Below, in pieces: positions 22,592-34,746 of a stretch of 64,000 bases of DNA. The notes beneath the pieces were generated by a model that saw nothing but the letters and a program-made list of their open reading frames with translations, searched no databases and was not told where the DNA came from. This DNA comes from Osedax fenrisi (lineage: Eukaryota > Annelida > Polychaeta > Sabellida > Siboglinidae). A program made the position numbers and the translations under genes. Location of the stretch: the NCBI GenBank assembly GCA_964019155.1, contig OZ025241.1:10456129-10520128 (forward strand), given 5' to 3'. How positions within the stretch are numbered: the stretch's first letter is position 1; each line of letters opens with the position of its first letter.

Positions 22592-22760
22592 TGTATGTAT
22601 CCGCGACACTATTATAAACTTTTACTCAGCTTAGCGTCCCTTTGTGTGAATAGGAGTTACTGTCAATCAAACTACTCCCCCCCCCCCTTTGTATGTATCC
22701 GCGACACTGTTACTAAACATAGCGTCCCTTTGTGTGAATAGGCGCCAATGTCAATCAAAC
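22592..22760 (+). repeat. tandem duplication of a roughly 98-bp segment
   Basis: GTATGTATCCGCGACACT and GCGTCCCTTTGTGTGAATAG each occur twice in order, separated by a poly-C tract. It lies inside the pogo-like element. Confidence 0.85.
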
Positions 22761-22860
22761 AACCCCGCACTTCGTATGTCTTGACCATTAATTATTATTA
22801 TTTAATTTCTATATGTGATAATTATCTTAACTTATGTTTAATGTCAATGTTAACTACTAT

Positions 22861-22892
22861 ATATCACAAGAACATATATGTTCTTGTGATAT
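22861..22892. repeat. 32-bp perfect palindrome
   Basis: ATATCACAAGAACATA is followed directly by its exact inverse, with no spacer. Confidence 0.9.
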
Positions 22893-23399
22893 TGAATTAA
22901 ATATTTATAAAATGTCATTCTTGAGAATTTCTTGAGTATAGTATGGTGAATATTTCTAAATTATAAACATATATGTTCTATATATTGGATAATTAATATG
23001 TATTAATATTAATTATTCACATATAAAATTAGATAGTACATTGACATGAATTAATTATTATAAGAGTATTTATTCAGTTATAACATACATTAAGGATATG
23101 ATATACTATTGCATGAAATGTTATATCACCATAACACATACAAAGATTATGTAAAATACTTTTTAAAACACAAGATAAAAATGTAAACAATATTAAAAAT
23201 AATATTTGTTGTACAAAATTAATTATATATACAGTATATATATACACTACATGTGTGTAGTAGTAATAAATAATATATTATATCTTTACTATAATATAAT
23301 TACTTATAGAATGTATACATGCATGTATATATTGTATAATATATTGTAAATATATCATTAGTAATCAAAACAATCAGAGATATAATTATACAGATTCTA

Positions 23400-23934
23400 A
23401 AAGAATTACAGAATACTCGAAATTATCTAATTAAGAATAATTTAACTGACGATAATTGTTTATTACATAATACTCATATTATAAATACTTTTAACAAGCA
23501 TGTTGATAACAATTTAATACAATCAAAAATGAATAATTACTTTAATAAAAAAAAATGAATATAGCACTATTCCTATACTTTTTATTTATTATAATTATTA
23601 TTTTAAAAGAATATACAATCTATATAAACACATTTTAACTTTTAAAGAAATAATATTCTATAATGCCTGTAAAATTATGTTTAGGATTAAAAATTATCAA
23701 ATTTCAACAACAATTATAAATTTATTTAAATTACAAGACACTACTTATAATATGCGCGATAATAACAAATTTAAAATACCTTTAGTTAATACCAATGCAA
23801 AAAAGTTTAATATAACTTATTATGGACCCATTTGCTGGAATAATCTACCGATACAAATAAAATCATACAATAGTCAAACCACACTTAACCAATTTTGTTC
23901 AAAAATTAAATATTTAATATCATGTAATCTCTAA
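23400..23934 (+). pseudogene. LINE ORF2 C-terminal remnant nested in the pogo-like element
   Basis: The readable part (23677-23934) encodes about 85 residues ending RDNNKFKIPLVNTNAKKFN, YYGPICWNNLPIQIKS, then a stop. The G-P-x-x-W-N-x-L-P block parallels the C-terminus of LINE-B at 12789, but the sequence is diverged. Upstream frames (23400-23676) are broken. The fragment is followed by a long ATT array at 23998-24120, the usual tail type for this LINE group. It lacks palm motifs, so only the 3' portion was inserted. Confidence 0.75.
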
Positions 23935-23997
23935 TCTATATTAAAAATTCATATCTTTTATAATATTTTGTAATATATGTACATACGTAGTATTAAT

Positions 23998-24017
23998 ATG
24001 CGCACTATTATTATTTA

Positions 24018-24062
<45 letters not shown>

Positions 24063-24063
24063 C

Positions 24064-24120
<57 letters not shown>
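23998..24120. repeat. (ATT)n array
   Basis: About 120 bp of ATT units with one interruption near 24061, likely the expanded tail of the preceding LINE fragment. Confidence 0.9.
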
Positions 24121-24121
<1 letters not shown>

Positions 24122-24480
24122 ATCTATATTCGATATAAATATCTTGTATTACACCATTTTTGTTATTACATTTTCTTATTTCATAATTATTATTATATAT
24201 TAAATATTTAATATTTTTGTTATAAGGATATTCTTAATATAATCTACGTATAGCTTCTGAATATCCTTCTGTATATTAATTAAATATTCAGTAAATAATT
24301 AATAAACTAAACTAAACTATATACTTAATAATAATCATAAACCATCATTAGGAGTAATATACTATTAGTAACTAAAATACCATTATAAATAAAAATAAAA
24401 TTATACATCCGATAACTCAACATACTCGCTAACTCAACATGAAAACTCCGTCCCGTCAATGTTGAGTTATCGAGCTTTGA

Positions 24481-24520
<40 letters not shown>

Positions 24521-25412
24521 TATATAGGATAATACTAGAATAATGATTTCACATATAATTCCAATCTAAACTTAAATCAAAAAAAAAGTTAATATATATA
24601 TATAAATATTATTTAATATTACAATAATAATTATACCTATTGATTGTTTATTAGAAATTTAATTTACAGCTTAATTTTATAATGTAATGATGACCCAATG
24701 GAATTACTCGCCTAAATAAATACAAACACATACGCATAATATAATAATCAGATTGGTTCCTCGTAATAAACGAGAGTGAAACCAGGTAAAAATAGAATTC
24801 AATAGAGATATCTATCTGTCAACAAAAGTACTGGAAAAAAACAAACATATTAATAAAAGTAACAATAAAATATTCAAATAAAATTATACATTTCAAAAGA
24901 AAAGTAAAATATAAATAAAAGTACAATTTTAAATATTAAAAGAGTAATAATAAGAAAAAATATTAAATATAAAGTATTATATATAAGTAAACATAAATTA
25001 TAATAATAGGTAAAAATAACAATAAAACAAGGCGTGTACAAATAATGATGAACAATAACATGTAGTTGATAGTCGACCATGGTCGACCATGCATGCCGGA
25101 CGAATAGTATCCTACCAACTTTCAGTATGGATGTACCAAGTACATAATACAAGTACATACCCCACATAATCATACCGTATCATATACTTACTATTCGGCA
25201 TATAATACACCACCGCACGTTACAATCAAAACACAAAAACATGAAATCCTTCCCCGTTCTAAAATAATAAATAAAATATATATATAATAAAAGAATTATA
25301 GCAATTACTAATAATAATAAATAGTAATGAAAAATAATAATAGTATAAATAAAATGAAAATAAAATGTAAATAAGAAATAATAGTAGTTAAATCGTAATA
25401 CAATTGTAATCA

Positions 25413-25472
<60 letters not shown>
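25413..25472. repeat. (AAT)n array
   Basis: An uninterrupted run of about 20 AAT units. It could be the tail of a minus-strand retroelement at 24900-25410, but I find no coding motif there. Confidence 0.9.
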
Positions 25473-25863
25473 CAACAATAAATTAAAAAATATATAAATA
25501 TTGTTAAAAGATATAAATATTGTAAAAATAATATATATTATAAAAATAATAACTGAAAACATGATATTTATTTAAATAATGCAATGTATACCCGGACACA
25601 ATAACAACGTATTAGTACGTTTGCTGGTGAAACCTAAGCAAGCTATATCTACTGCGTACTAATCACATACGTACGTATACGTTAAGCTTTAATGGGAGTA
25701 CTAATATACCGTATGTGTGTACATAGAAAACATAATAGTCATATAATTAATGTTATGCATATATGTTATAGGTTATAACCTATAGGTTATCATAATTCCC
25801 GACAACAACAACAACATGACACATATTACAAGTATATACAGGTATATATCACAAGTATATACA

Positions 25864-26027
25864 TTGTTCGGCATGCATTAACCAAGGAGTTTTGTTATTA
25901 TATGTAAACCCAATGTTAATTTGTGTACCATGTCGATTTGGGTATCAATTCACATCTATTTTGTATTCCATATTTGTTTATTTATTTTTTTGTTTACCTA
26001 ATAAACTATATATTATTATTATTATAC
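25864..26027 (+). repeat. dispersed 3'-end repeat with ATT tail, copy 2
   Basis: Matches 17437-17605 with scattered substitutions over its length, with the same orientation and tail type. Confidence 0.75.
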
Positions 26028-26266
26028 AGTATATATATATATATATATATATATATTACAAATACATATAGGTATATATTAAAAGTATATACAGTTATAT
26101 ATCACAAGTATATACAGGTATATATCAAAAGTATATACAGGTATATATTACAAGTATATATATGTATATATTAAAAGTATATACAGGTATATATTAAAAG
26201 TATATACAGGTATATAAATATAATTGTAAATTAACACAATACAAATTTTTAAATTCTTCTAATAAA

Positions 26267-26319
<53 letters not shown>

Positions 26320-26367
26320 GTAACCTATTATGTATTAACCCCCCCCCCCTGGTTTCGCCCCCTATAG

Positions 26368-26560
26368 GTGATACCCTGCATAGGTTTCATAGTGGCCTAC
26401 GGTCAGATAATAATGAAGCTAGTGAAGCGGAACAAGTCCACCACTCTCGGCCATAGCGAGGTGGTCAGCATTGTCCAGAGACGACTGACAAAGATGGCCA
26501 TCCTGTTGACCGGAGTGTTCTTCCTGTTCATAGGCTTCGACGCCATCGCCTTCGTACTAG
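26368..26560 (+). CDS. class A GPCR, exon 5: end of TM5, loop 3, TM6
   Basis: This exon of 64 codons plus one base starts after CCCCTATAG (phase 0) and ends before GTTTGC (phase 1). It completes TM5 with VIPCIGFIVAYGQI. Pro283 and the Tyr eight residues on occupy the conserved class A positions. The third intracellular loop is short and basic (KLVKRNKSTT to VQRRLTK). TM6 reads MAILLTGVFFLFIGFDAIAF. The FxxCWxP motif is missing: no Cys-Trp, and no Pro at the kink position. A GTGTACAG minisatellite begins 17 bp after the donor. Confidence 0.92.
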
Positions 26561-26577
26561 GTTTGCTCACCGAGTAG

Positions 26578-26850
26578 TGTGTAGGTGTGTACAGGTGTAG
26601 CGGTGTAGAGGTGTAGTGGTGTATATGTGTACAGGTGTATAGGTGTATAGGTGTACAGGTGTACAGGTGTACAGGTGTACAGGTGTACAGTTGTACAGGT
26701 GTACAGGTGTACAGGTGTACAGATGTGTAGGTGTACAGATGTACAGGTGTACAGGTGTACAGGTGTATATATGTACATATGTACAGGTGTACAGGTGTAT
26801 ATGTGTGTAGGTGTGTAGGTGTGTAGGTGTAGTGGTGTAGAGGTGTATAT
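26578..26850. repeat. (AGGTGTAC)n minisatellite beside a splice donor
   Basis: About 270 bp of 8-bp units AGGTGTAC with GTGTAG variants, starting 17 bp inside intron 5. The transcript would carry a G/U-rich repeat right after exon 5. Every unit contains GGTGTA, a possible cryptic donor-like core. Confidence 0.9.
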
Positions 26851-26905
26851 AGAGTATTATATATTACATATATGTATATATGGAGGCGTAGAGATTTATA
26901 CATAT

Positions 26906-26960
26906 AATCGAATAATAATAATAATATTTATTATTGAAATCTCATATATATATATGAAAT
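26906..26960 (-). mobile_element. SINE family 1, 3' tail only
   Basis: AATAATAATATTTATTATTG then AAATCTCATATATATA matches the 3' end of the minus-strand SINE-1 copies at 6992 and 35507. Confidence 0.5.
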
Positions 26961-27041
26961 CCAATTTATATATTCGTTTGTTATATTATTATTATTATTA
27001 TTTATATAATTAGGGTGCATTTTTTGTAACATACCATCGTA

Positions 27042-27516
27042 CCAACGTACCATCTGTATGCGTAAACATGTAAATGCAGATGGTACGTTATTACGTTGCA
27101 TAGAGCTAGAGAGAAATAGAGTAGTAAACAAGGTATCTGACATGCGGAAAGCGTCAATCTAATTTGGTCACCTCAAAATGGAAAATTTGACCTATTTGAT
27201 TTTTTATTTGGTAGCTAGAATAAAATTAATAATACCATTGGAAAGAGGATAAAAAGTAATATAAGTTTCAAATTTTACTTTTTTGATATAATTAATAATA
27301 AAAAAGTATTTTAATATTTTGTCACCTCAAAATGGCTGATTTTGTATTTGAGCTTTCCGTATTGGCTTACGTTGTGAGGCATTGAGTATTGCCACTCTAT
27401 TTATCTCTAGCTATATGGTACGTTGTTACGTTATAACCCTATAGGGTGGGACGTCGAATTGTAATAACAACTTACCAACTGAGTTTACATGTATAAGCAT
27501 ACAGATGGTACGTTGG
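27042..27516. mobile_element. foldback element with perfect 20-bp ends
   Basis: CCAACGTACCATCTGTATGC at 27042-27061 is exactly inverted at 27497-27516. Similarity continues into the arms (ACATGTAAA, AGCTAGAGA-AATAGAGT). The centre has another inverted pair (GGAAAGC...GCTTTCC, about 27148-27358) and a direct repeat GTCACCTCAAAATGG. There is no coding frame. Confidence 0.8.
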
Positions 27517-27654
27517 AACGTGAGAACAAATCAATATTAGTAATGTAAGATTGTCATGTGTAACTTACGTCTTCAGAAAATTATCGAACATAAAATATCG
27601 AATAAATGTAATATATTATAAATATGATATTGTAAAAATAAATATATATATATA

Positions 27655-27740
27655 TATTATTATCAGATTTGGTTTTAACAACCGGGTAATTATAGAAGCA
27701 GAGTCTATTGAGACAATTACCCTTTATCATTCTACAAAGT
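27655..27740 (-). mobile_element. very short LINE 3' terminus
   Basis: The complement reads TTGTCTCAATAGACTCTGCT, TCTATAATTACCCGGTTG and AAATCTGATAATAA, the same 3' end as 14035-14125. Confidence 0.6.
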
Positions 27741-27821
27741 ACAATTATAATTGGAATAATAAATTCCTGAAAAAAAAATAATAAATAATATAACATAAAG
27801 TAATATCTAAGTTGACTTCCT

Positions 27822-27874
<53 letters not shown>

Positions 27875-28254
27875 AATATACCCATGGACTGTGCAATGCA
27901 TCTCATTGTTATAAGTAAAAGTAACTTGCCGGAAATCGATAGTTAGTTGATATATCACGTGTGTTCGATTCGATGTTTATATTGTTTTGCTGTTGAGTTA
28001 ATAAATGTTTATGTTCAAAGTTAATTAATAAATTATAAATAAAAACGAACGAACAAAAATATATTTGTATAGCAAATAATGTAATGAATATATATAAGGA
28101 TAAGGATGATTTATTATTGCAAAAAAATTTGATTTTTAACAATAAATGGCTAAACAAAATAGTCAAATTGAATTTCGAGTTGTTTGGCCATATTAAATAA
28201 TAATGCAATTAAATATTATACATTCAAACATGTATGTGTATAGAAGGATAATCA

Positions 28255-28887
28255 AAGGTAATATATAAGTGAAGGAAGCTTCGGGGTTGCCCAAATCCCA
28301 TATGGGTAGCCCACACCCAGGAGTGTAATACTTAGTTATTTATTTAGCGTTTCAAACAATCATAAATATAATCCATCTGAACTATATAATAATAATTAGT
28401 AAACAATTTACATATTAGTAATTCATAATAATAAATAAATAATCACGGAGCTTAATAAAATAAAACAAATAACAATAATTTCTTTGAGGATCTGTTCCAC
28501 TTCTATCAATCAGCTTGAATAAAGTAATAGTCACCATTAGTCCATCAAACATGTAAAATAAAATATAATTAGTAAATAGCTAGGTAAGAAATTTTTAATT
28601 TTTTTATAAATAACTTAATACTTTTTATAATTTTTAATTTGTTACTTAGATTATTCCATAATTGAATACTTGCATAATGTACAGCATAACAACTAATATT
28701 AATTCTACCTTTCGGTATAATAAATCTATTATTAGCCCTAGTACAACTGTTTGTACAAAGTATAAACTTTTGTAATAGTTTAGTTCTATAGACTCTATTA
28801 AAAGCATAATGTGTATTTTTTAATAATGTAGTTTATAAATACATTTAAGTACCTTGTTTTGTAATACAATACTTTTGTGTACTACTG

Positions 28888-28895
<8 letters not shown>
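28255..28895 (-). mobile_element. LINE 3' fragment with C-terminal coding remnant
   Basis: The minus strand from 28890 reads HKSIVLQNKVLKCIYKLHY then, after a frameshift, RVYRTKLLQKFILCTNSCTR. RFIIPKGRINISCY and IQLWNNLSNKLKIIKS follow, up to a stop near 28565. This is the C-terminal region of an L2/CR1-like LINE. A 3' UTR continues to about 28255 and contains GGTGTGGGCTACCC. A (TA)n tract flanks its 5' side. Confidence 0.75.
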
Positions 28896-28936
<41 letters not shown>

Positions 28937-28941
<5 letters not shown>

Positions 28942-29290
28942 ATGATGATATACGTTTTATTAAGTACAAAAATAGGGTCATGTAGACCACTTCGCTCATG
29001 CGGGAAGAAAATAATAATAAGATAATAGTAATATGATAATAATTTAATAATAATATTCATGGAATATAAGACGGACAAAAATAATAAGTGATATAGAGTA
29101 GTGTTATATACTATATACTGCATTGATATAGTGGAGTGTTATATACTACATACTGCATTGATATAGAGGAGTGTTATATACTACATACTGCATTGATATC
29201 GTGGAGTGTTATATACTACATACTGCAGTGATATAGTGGAGTGTTATATACTACAGACTGCATTGATAGAGAGGAGTTTTATTATACATA
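28937..29290 (-). mobile_element. LINE-C 3' end with an expanded 35-bp minisatellite
   Basis: The ATC tail (28937-28951) and CATGCGGGAAGAAAATAATA mark the LINE-C 3' end. Beyond it, 29094-29280 holds about five tandem copies of a 35-bp unit containing GGAGTGTTATATACTACATA. The copies at 14690-14750 and 44365-44412 carry just over one unit, so the array expanded here. Confidence 0.75.
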
Positions 29291-29293
29291 TAT

Positions 29294-29890
29294 ATTATTA
29301 TTAATCAAATTGAAGATTTTTGACATTTATAAATTTAATGAATATATTTTCCAATATTTAAGGTATTTTATAGGTATATGAATTATATAGGTACATTATT
29401 TCATAATTTAGATCAGTAATATGTAATCCGTATACACATTTACAAGATTACATGTAATGTTAGAAGTTAGGTTAGATAAACATATGTATGGACCTTCATT
29501 TATAAGCAATTACCTTTAGGTATATTAGGAAATAAATAACATTAAAACACGACGTATACATCGCTATATATAGCCTATATATAGGCCTATAGGCCTATAT
29601 ATAGGCATACATATTAGAATAAATACTTTAATACTATCACTACACTTTAATATATAACATTGAAATACACATAATCAAAATAGGGAATATTAGAGAATAT
29701 TGTGCGTAATAATTTGTTTTGAAAAATGGATGTATAGTTAATAATGTTATTTGTATTGCCCGATTAAGGAGTAACATCACTGATGATAACCTAAGATAGT
29801 CGGGTATATTTTAATAATTATTTTCGACATAAATCATATTTAAGTTTATTATCTATTATCAGTTTATAGTGTAATACACTGAAAATATAT
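29294..29890. repeat. dispersed repeat, inverse of 50563-51150
   Basis: About 590 bp, including GAAGATTTTTGACATTTATA, GTAATCCGTATACACATTT and TTGCCCGATTAAGGAG, recurs on the opposite strand at 50563-51150 with small insertions and deletions. No coding frame or terminal structure is evident, so the family is unknown. Confidence 0.85.
29573..29606. repeat. 34-bp perfect palindrome
   Basis: GCCTATATATAGGCCTA and its exact inverse, back to back. The other copy of the host repeat (near 50890) lacks it, so it arose locally. Confidence 0.9.
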
Positions 29891-30022
29891 ATGTATATTT
29901 TATAATGTAATACACTGAATAGATAATGTTATATTTAAAATATCGGGAAACAAAATAAGTATATATTAATAAGTTTTATATTCATATAATAGGAATAGTA
30001 TGATCAATACCACTGTTTATTA

Positions 30023-30079
<57 letters not shown>

Positions 30080-30087
<8 letters not shown>

Positions 30088-30600
30088 ACTACTTTGTTAT
30101 CAAATAACAATGTAGTATCATCAACTAATAAGTTTAATTTACAATTGATACAACAATGTGCAAATAATGTATGTAAAATAAAAATAAAATATGACCTAAT
30201 ACGGAACCTCGAGGAACACAATAGTTAATTGGAAGAAAATCATATTGTATTTTAACAGATAAAATAAACATATGTATTTCTATTATAACTTGTTATTAAA
30301 TTATAGAACGGATAACGTATACAATAATCATATAATTTATTTATTAATATGTTATGGTCTAATGATTCACATCTGTTCATTTATAAATGTATTGATGCAT
30401 TAGCAAACATATTGATAAAATCAATAAGTAAACAATTATAAAAATCAATCAGATATTCAGCAATTGAAGAAGATTTCGGTATATTAAACATAAAATATAA
30501 ACAATATAGTGACTTATATATAATATTATAGATTTAAAACACAATAAAATAAATATAAATGAAATTCTTAAAATTGTGTTAAAGTCTAATATATATATTT
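30080..30600 (-). mobile_element. LINE reverse-transcriptase fragment
   Basis: The complement reads SLDHNILINKLYDYCI, then INYCVPRGSVLGHILF (the VPQGSVLGPLLF block) and LLVDDTTLLFDNKVV (motif C, with Val-Asp-Asp) over 30330-30080. It is in several frames and is broken. The plus-strand relative is 41140-41860. Confidence 0.75.
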
Positions 30601-30646
<46 letters not shown>

Positions 30647-30648
<2 letters not shown>

Positions 30649-31260
30649 AATGATGATATACGGTTCATTAGGCACTAAAATAGGGTTATGTAGACCCCTT
30701 CGATCGTGCGGGAGAACATAATAATAACATAATAATAATACGATAATAATTTAATAATAATATACGTTGAATATTACACGGACTAAAATAATAATTTGGA
30801 TGATTTAATGATTAGAGTAAGAGAAAATAATAAGTTAGATTTATAAATCTTTTGTGGGATCTAATAGAACGAATGGTAGGAGGGAGGGAATTCCATAGGG
30901 TGGGACCGGAATTTTTAAAATCTCTTTAATTTAGGGAAGTTTTACTAGAGTTCTGGGAGATAAGTAGAGGAGCATTTTGGTAACGAAGAGAAGATAATAT
31001 AGTACGTTTTTTGATTAGAACAGAGATATAGCTAGGGGTGAAAGAATATATTGATTTATGGATTATAGATAGTACACGTAATTTACACCTGAGGGAGAAG
31101 GGTAGCTACATACGAGATGATTGATGAAATGTTGTAGTAGAGTGATCCAGTCGAGTTAAAAGTAAGTAGTACGTGTTAAGGAACGGATAATCCGATTTAG
31201 TGGAGCAGTAGCTTTAGCAGGAAGTAAATTCAATAGGGAAGAACAGTAGTCGAGTCGGGA
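30647..31260 (-). mobile_element. LINE-C 3' fragment, second minus-strand copy
   Basis: Same content as 14502-15350, with MWLP-type C-terminus, CCCGCACGATCGAAGGGG and an ATC tail. The 5' side ends abruptly in a (TA)n tract at 31260. It lies directly next to the fragment at 30080-30600. Confidence 0.8.
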
Positions 31261-31294
31261 TATATATATATATATATACACAATTATATAATTT

Positions 31295-31400
31295 AATTTC
31301 TATATATTATTGTAAGATCTATTCCAATGGTGCGGACAAGGATTTAAACTACGCTTTACTATCATCAACGCCTTAGCAATATGAGCCATACATACAATAC
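31295..31400 (-). mobile_element. SINE family 2, decayed head
   Basis: The complement reads GTATGGCTCATATTGCTAAG, GCGTTGATGATA and TTTAAATCCTTGTCCGCACC, aligning with the tRNA-like head of 45390-45684. The B-box is degraded. Confidence 0.6.
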
Positions 31401-31832
31401 ACCTATAGTGAGGTGTATGCAATATATATACTATATTTATACAAACGTATATGTTAATAACATCATTTAATCATAACAATAATACATGTAATTATAGTGT
31501 AAACATTATTATAATGATAAACATTAATGATCGTCTGCGAATCATATGAGTTTTGAAATAAATATTTGTTTTATTAAAAATGGTATTACATAAAAATTAG
31601 AATAATTATATATTAATAGTTTATCTTTAAAATGAGTTATGGCCTGATGCATAAAGGTAATTGTACGTGTCATTGGTAACATGTATACGACCCTATACAT
31701 ATAAATATTAAAACGATGGTAAAATACTATATATCAAATCGTTAAATCGTATAATTAAATCGTAAATCGTATACGAAACTTTCAGAAATTAATTATAAAT
31801 ATTCCTTCGTATAGACGAACAAATCGATTCGA

Positions 31833-31863
<31 letters not shown>

Positions 31864-31949
31864 TTCATTATATATATTTCATTATATACTTCATTATCCC
31901 CTTTAAATCGTATAATTCGTGCATCAATAAGTACCATTAATCGATGTTA

Positions 31950-32480
31950 TCATTCCATTACTGACACCCACCAACTCCTATCCAACTGGTTCCTTCAAAA
32001 AAAAACGTTCTCTCCTAAACCTTCTATCACTCGCTCATAAAGCAATATATTATACTTCTTCTCCTTATTTTACTTCTACTAACACTAAGATGCCCACAAA
32101 CTTCCTTACGATCAAATGCCGATATTTCCCTAATTTTCCCTCGTGTCTCATACCTGAAATAGCATAAAAGCGCCTTCAGTTATATTGTTCCATCCTTCCT
32201 CTATAGAGGATATATGCCTCTATAAGATAAATCCATTCACACCGTCCTTTATTACACACCTGAAGGCTTACATATCACCAAGGTAATATATTCAATTATT
32301 TTAATTATACAACACCTACTATTTTTATAAATTATATTATTTTATCGTTTTGTTTATTTATTTATCTAATTTATTTATTTTATTTATCCATTTATTGTTC
32401 TCGTTCTATATTGTTATATGCACCTACGAGTGGTGGCCACACCTATGATAAGTGTTAATCATCATCATCATCTTATCATA
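31950..32480 (+). mobile_element. decayed LINE 3' fragment (LINE-D)
   Basis: Broken frames read RSNADISLIFPRVSYLK and SAFSYIVPSFLYRGY, resembling the RSF-SYxxP region of LINE C-termini. A less AT-rich 3' UTR (GCACCTACGAGTGGTGGCCA) and an ATC tail near 32460-32475 follow. It has a relative at 33700-33828. Confidence 0.5.
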
Positions 32481-32989
32481 TTTAAATATATTTAATAAGA
32501 CATAAAAAATGTACTCATTATTTTATTTATTTTAGAAGTTATACTTTTGGTATACCTTTTGTGTTATAGCACAAATGTCTATCTTCACATTGCACATATT
32601 AATTCGCCGGCTCTACATTACATGATGTAATGACAATTGACGTACTATACTATATAGTATAGTATATAATATAGTATCTATAGATAGATAGATGTATAGT
32701 TTATTGCATTAATATGAACTTAACGATATCGTGCATTGCATTGCATATGCAAATGTCCATAATGAATGTACACGTGTATGTGTATTCATACCAACATATT
32801 ACAGTGACATGTATATCAGTTGAGAAAATAGTGTAGTTTATTATTGGATTATTATTATATAATCATAGGTATAGGTATAGGTATCATATTTTCATATATA
32901 TATATTATATTTAGAATCATATTAATGTTATGTTAACATAAATTTATGTTATTGTGTTTACCACATATTTGTGATTACAAGACACATAC

Positions 32990-33048
<59 letters not shown>

Positions 33049-33192
33049 ATATACATCGTATACGATATATGTATACATATATGTATCAAACTAAAATTAT
33101 TAGTAAAGTATATAGTTCATTTGATCATTACGTATCATTATTTATTGAGTTATATATATTTCTCTTGTCAAGTAACCAATAATATTACCAAG

Positions 33193-33238
<46 letters not shown>

Positions 33239-33662
33239 GCTATATATGGTAGACATAAGGTATATGATATATGTATCGGATTGAGGAGTTACTGATGTTT
33301 ACTAATTCAAATTTAAACCCGCTCTTTTATAACAACTTTACCATCGTTATTATAGTATACATGCATACATGTATACATACATGTATACATTTATAAATAT
33401 ATATATGTACTTAAATATAATAACATGCCTAGTCATGCGATACATTTAGTATGAATTCTCATTGGTCGAATGGGTATCGTATGCGAATTGAATTATTTGG
33501 CAATGGGAAATGCATTTTGATCAATATATTTTAATTATGTTAGTGATAAATGTATGTATCATGTTAATAAGGATAACAAATCCCTAAACGTATCTGATAC
33601 ATATACATGTATTCTGCAATATGCTACATATATGTGTACCTATAGGTACGATATATATATAT

Positions 33663-33694
<32 letters not shown>

Positions 33695-33699
33695 TATTA

Positions 33700-33828
33700 T
33701 TAACTATATTATATTGTCATATACACCTGGATATAAGTCGAATGGTGGGCACACCTATAGGTGTATCATATATTGTAATTACTAATACACCTAATTATCA
33801 TCATCATCATCATCATCATATATATATA
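33700..33828 (+). mobile_element. LINE-D 3' end
   Basis: TATTGTCATATACACCTGGA, GAATGGTGGGCACACCTATA and a (ATC)n tail parallel 32415-32475. Only the terminal roughly 125 bp is present. Confidence 0.55.
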
Positions 33829-34746
33829 ATAGTATTATGATTAATATACTGTCCGTGTGAAGTGTATATCTTACAAACTATATAATATAGCTTAGCCTAG
33901 GCGATATACATTACCCGACAATCACGAATCTCCTTATTTAAGGAAGATCTTCCTCATACCTATAAGTGACATCTAAAATTAAGAAAAATAAATTGTGTTT
34001 CAAATTTTTAATTATATAATATTATTTAAATATTAATTATTATCTTTAAAATGATACATAAATCATTGTTTACGTATACTATAACTATAAAATAAATAAT
34101 TTTAAAAGTATATCATTTAACAAAATTATAATAATAATTAAAACATTTAAAAAAAAAATTTAAATAAAAAAGATCGATTTTAGAATTTTACATTTTTCAT
34201 AATTATATTGTAAATATTTAGAATTAATTTATTCAGAATAATTATTTTGACTAATTTCACTCATTCAAACACTATTAATTGAAATGAATTGAAATTTTCA
34301 GACAATTTATAAAATATATTTTATCTATAGAATATATAATTACATTGTAATTACATAATATTTATATTTTTAAAATAATAACTAGTTATATACAAATTTC
34401 ACATTCCCAAATAATCGATATACAAAAAGTTACAAACAGACGCCCACAACATTTACAGATTTATAAATAATGTTATACATATGATAATATGACAAGTGAT
34501 ATTTTATCAAATTAAATTATCTACAAATTAAAGTTATTTAAGAAATCGTATACAAATTAAATGATTTCATAAATTTATATTTATTAAAGAGGAATATTAA
34601 AGGAATAATCAATTTAGAATGGGAATACTGTGTATACACATACTGCGTCTACAGACACTATAGTGTAGACTGTTTAGTATATAAACTATATATAGTATAC
34701 AGTGTACCGGATAGATAAGAGAGTTTTTCTAATTTGTTTCTAATTT

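Larger units (their letters stand above)
21984..24483. mobile_element. pogo/Tigger-like DNA transposon, non-autonomous, with nested LINE
   Basis: The ends read CAGTCAAATCTCGATAACTC and the inverse CAGTCAAAGCTCGATAACTC, matching at 24 of 25 positions through CAACAT. TA flanks both sides. CAGT...CTCGATAACTC termini with TA targets are typical of pogo/Tigger elements. The unit ATAACTCAACAT is repeated several times inside each end. No DDE transposase frame remains. The middle is occupied by a LINE 3' end (23400-24120) and a duplicated 98-bp segment. Confidence 0.85.
16515..26367 (+). other. intron 4 (phase 0)
   Basis: Runs from GTTTTT to CCTATAG, just after a poly-C run. It holds four TIR elements, a pogo-like element, a pair of LINE/SINE-like 3' ends (17437-17605 and 25864-26027), AAT arrays and many (TA)n tracts, the longest at 20223-20295. 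I recognise nothing in 24500-25400. The tandem 25-bp ATATATTACAAGTATATACAGGT-like units at 25840-26215 are simple repeats. Confidence 0.75.

Noticed and set aside
22675..22690. Poly-C tracts (also 11702-11712 and 26340-26349)
   Set aside because: Simple homopolymers, noted only because they may be assembly-sensitive. I infer no function.
24874..25413. Two adjoining minus-strand frames rich in Tyr/Leu/Phe
   Set aside because: Low-complexity translation of AT-rich DNA. No domain, splice or homology signal. Possibly the 3' UTR of an old retroelement.
26403..26903. 166-residue minus-strand frame
   Set aside because: It is antisense to GPCR exon 5 plus the AGGTGTAC minisatellite, giving a YTCTPVHL repeat. 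There is no independent coding evidence.
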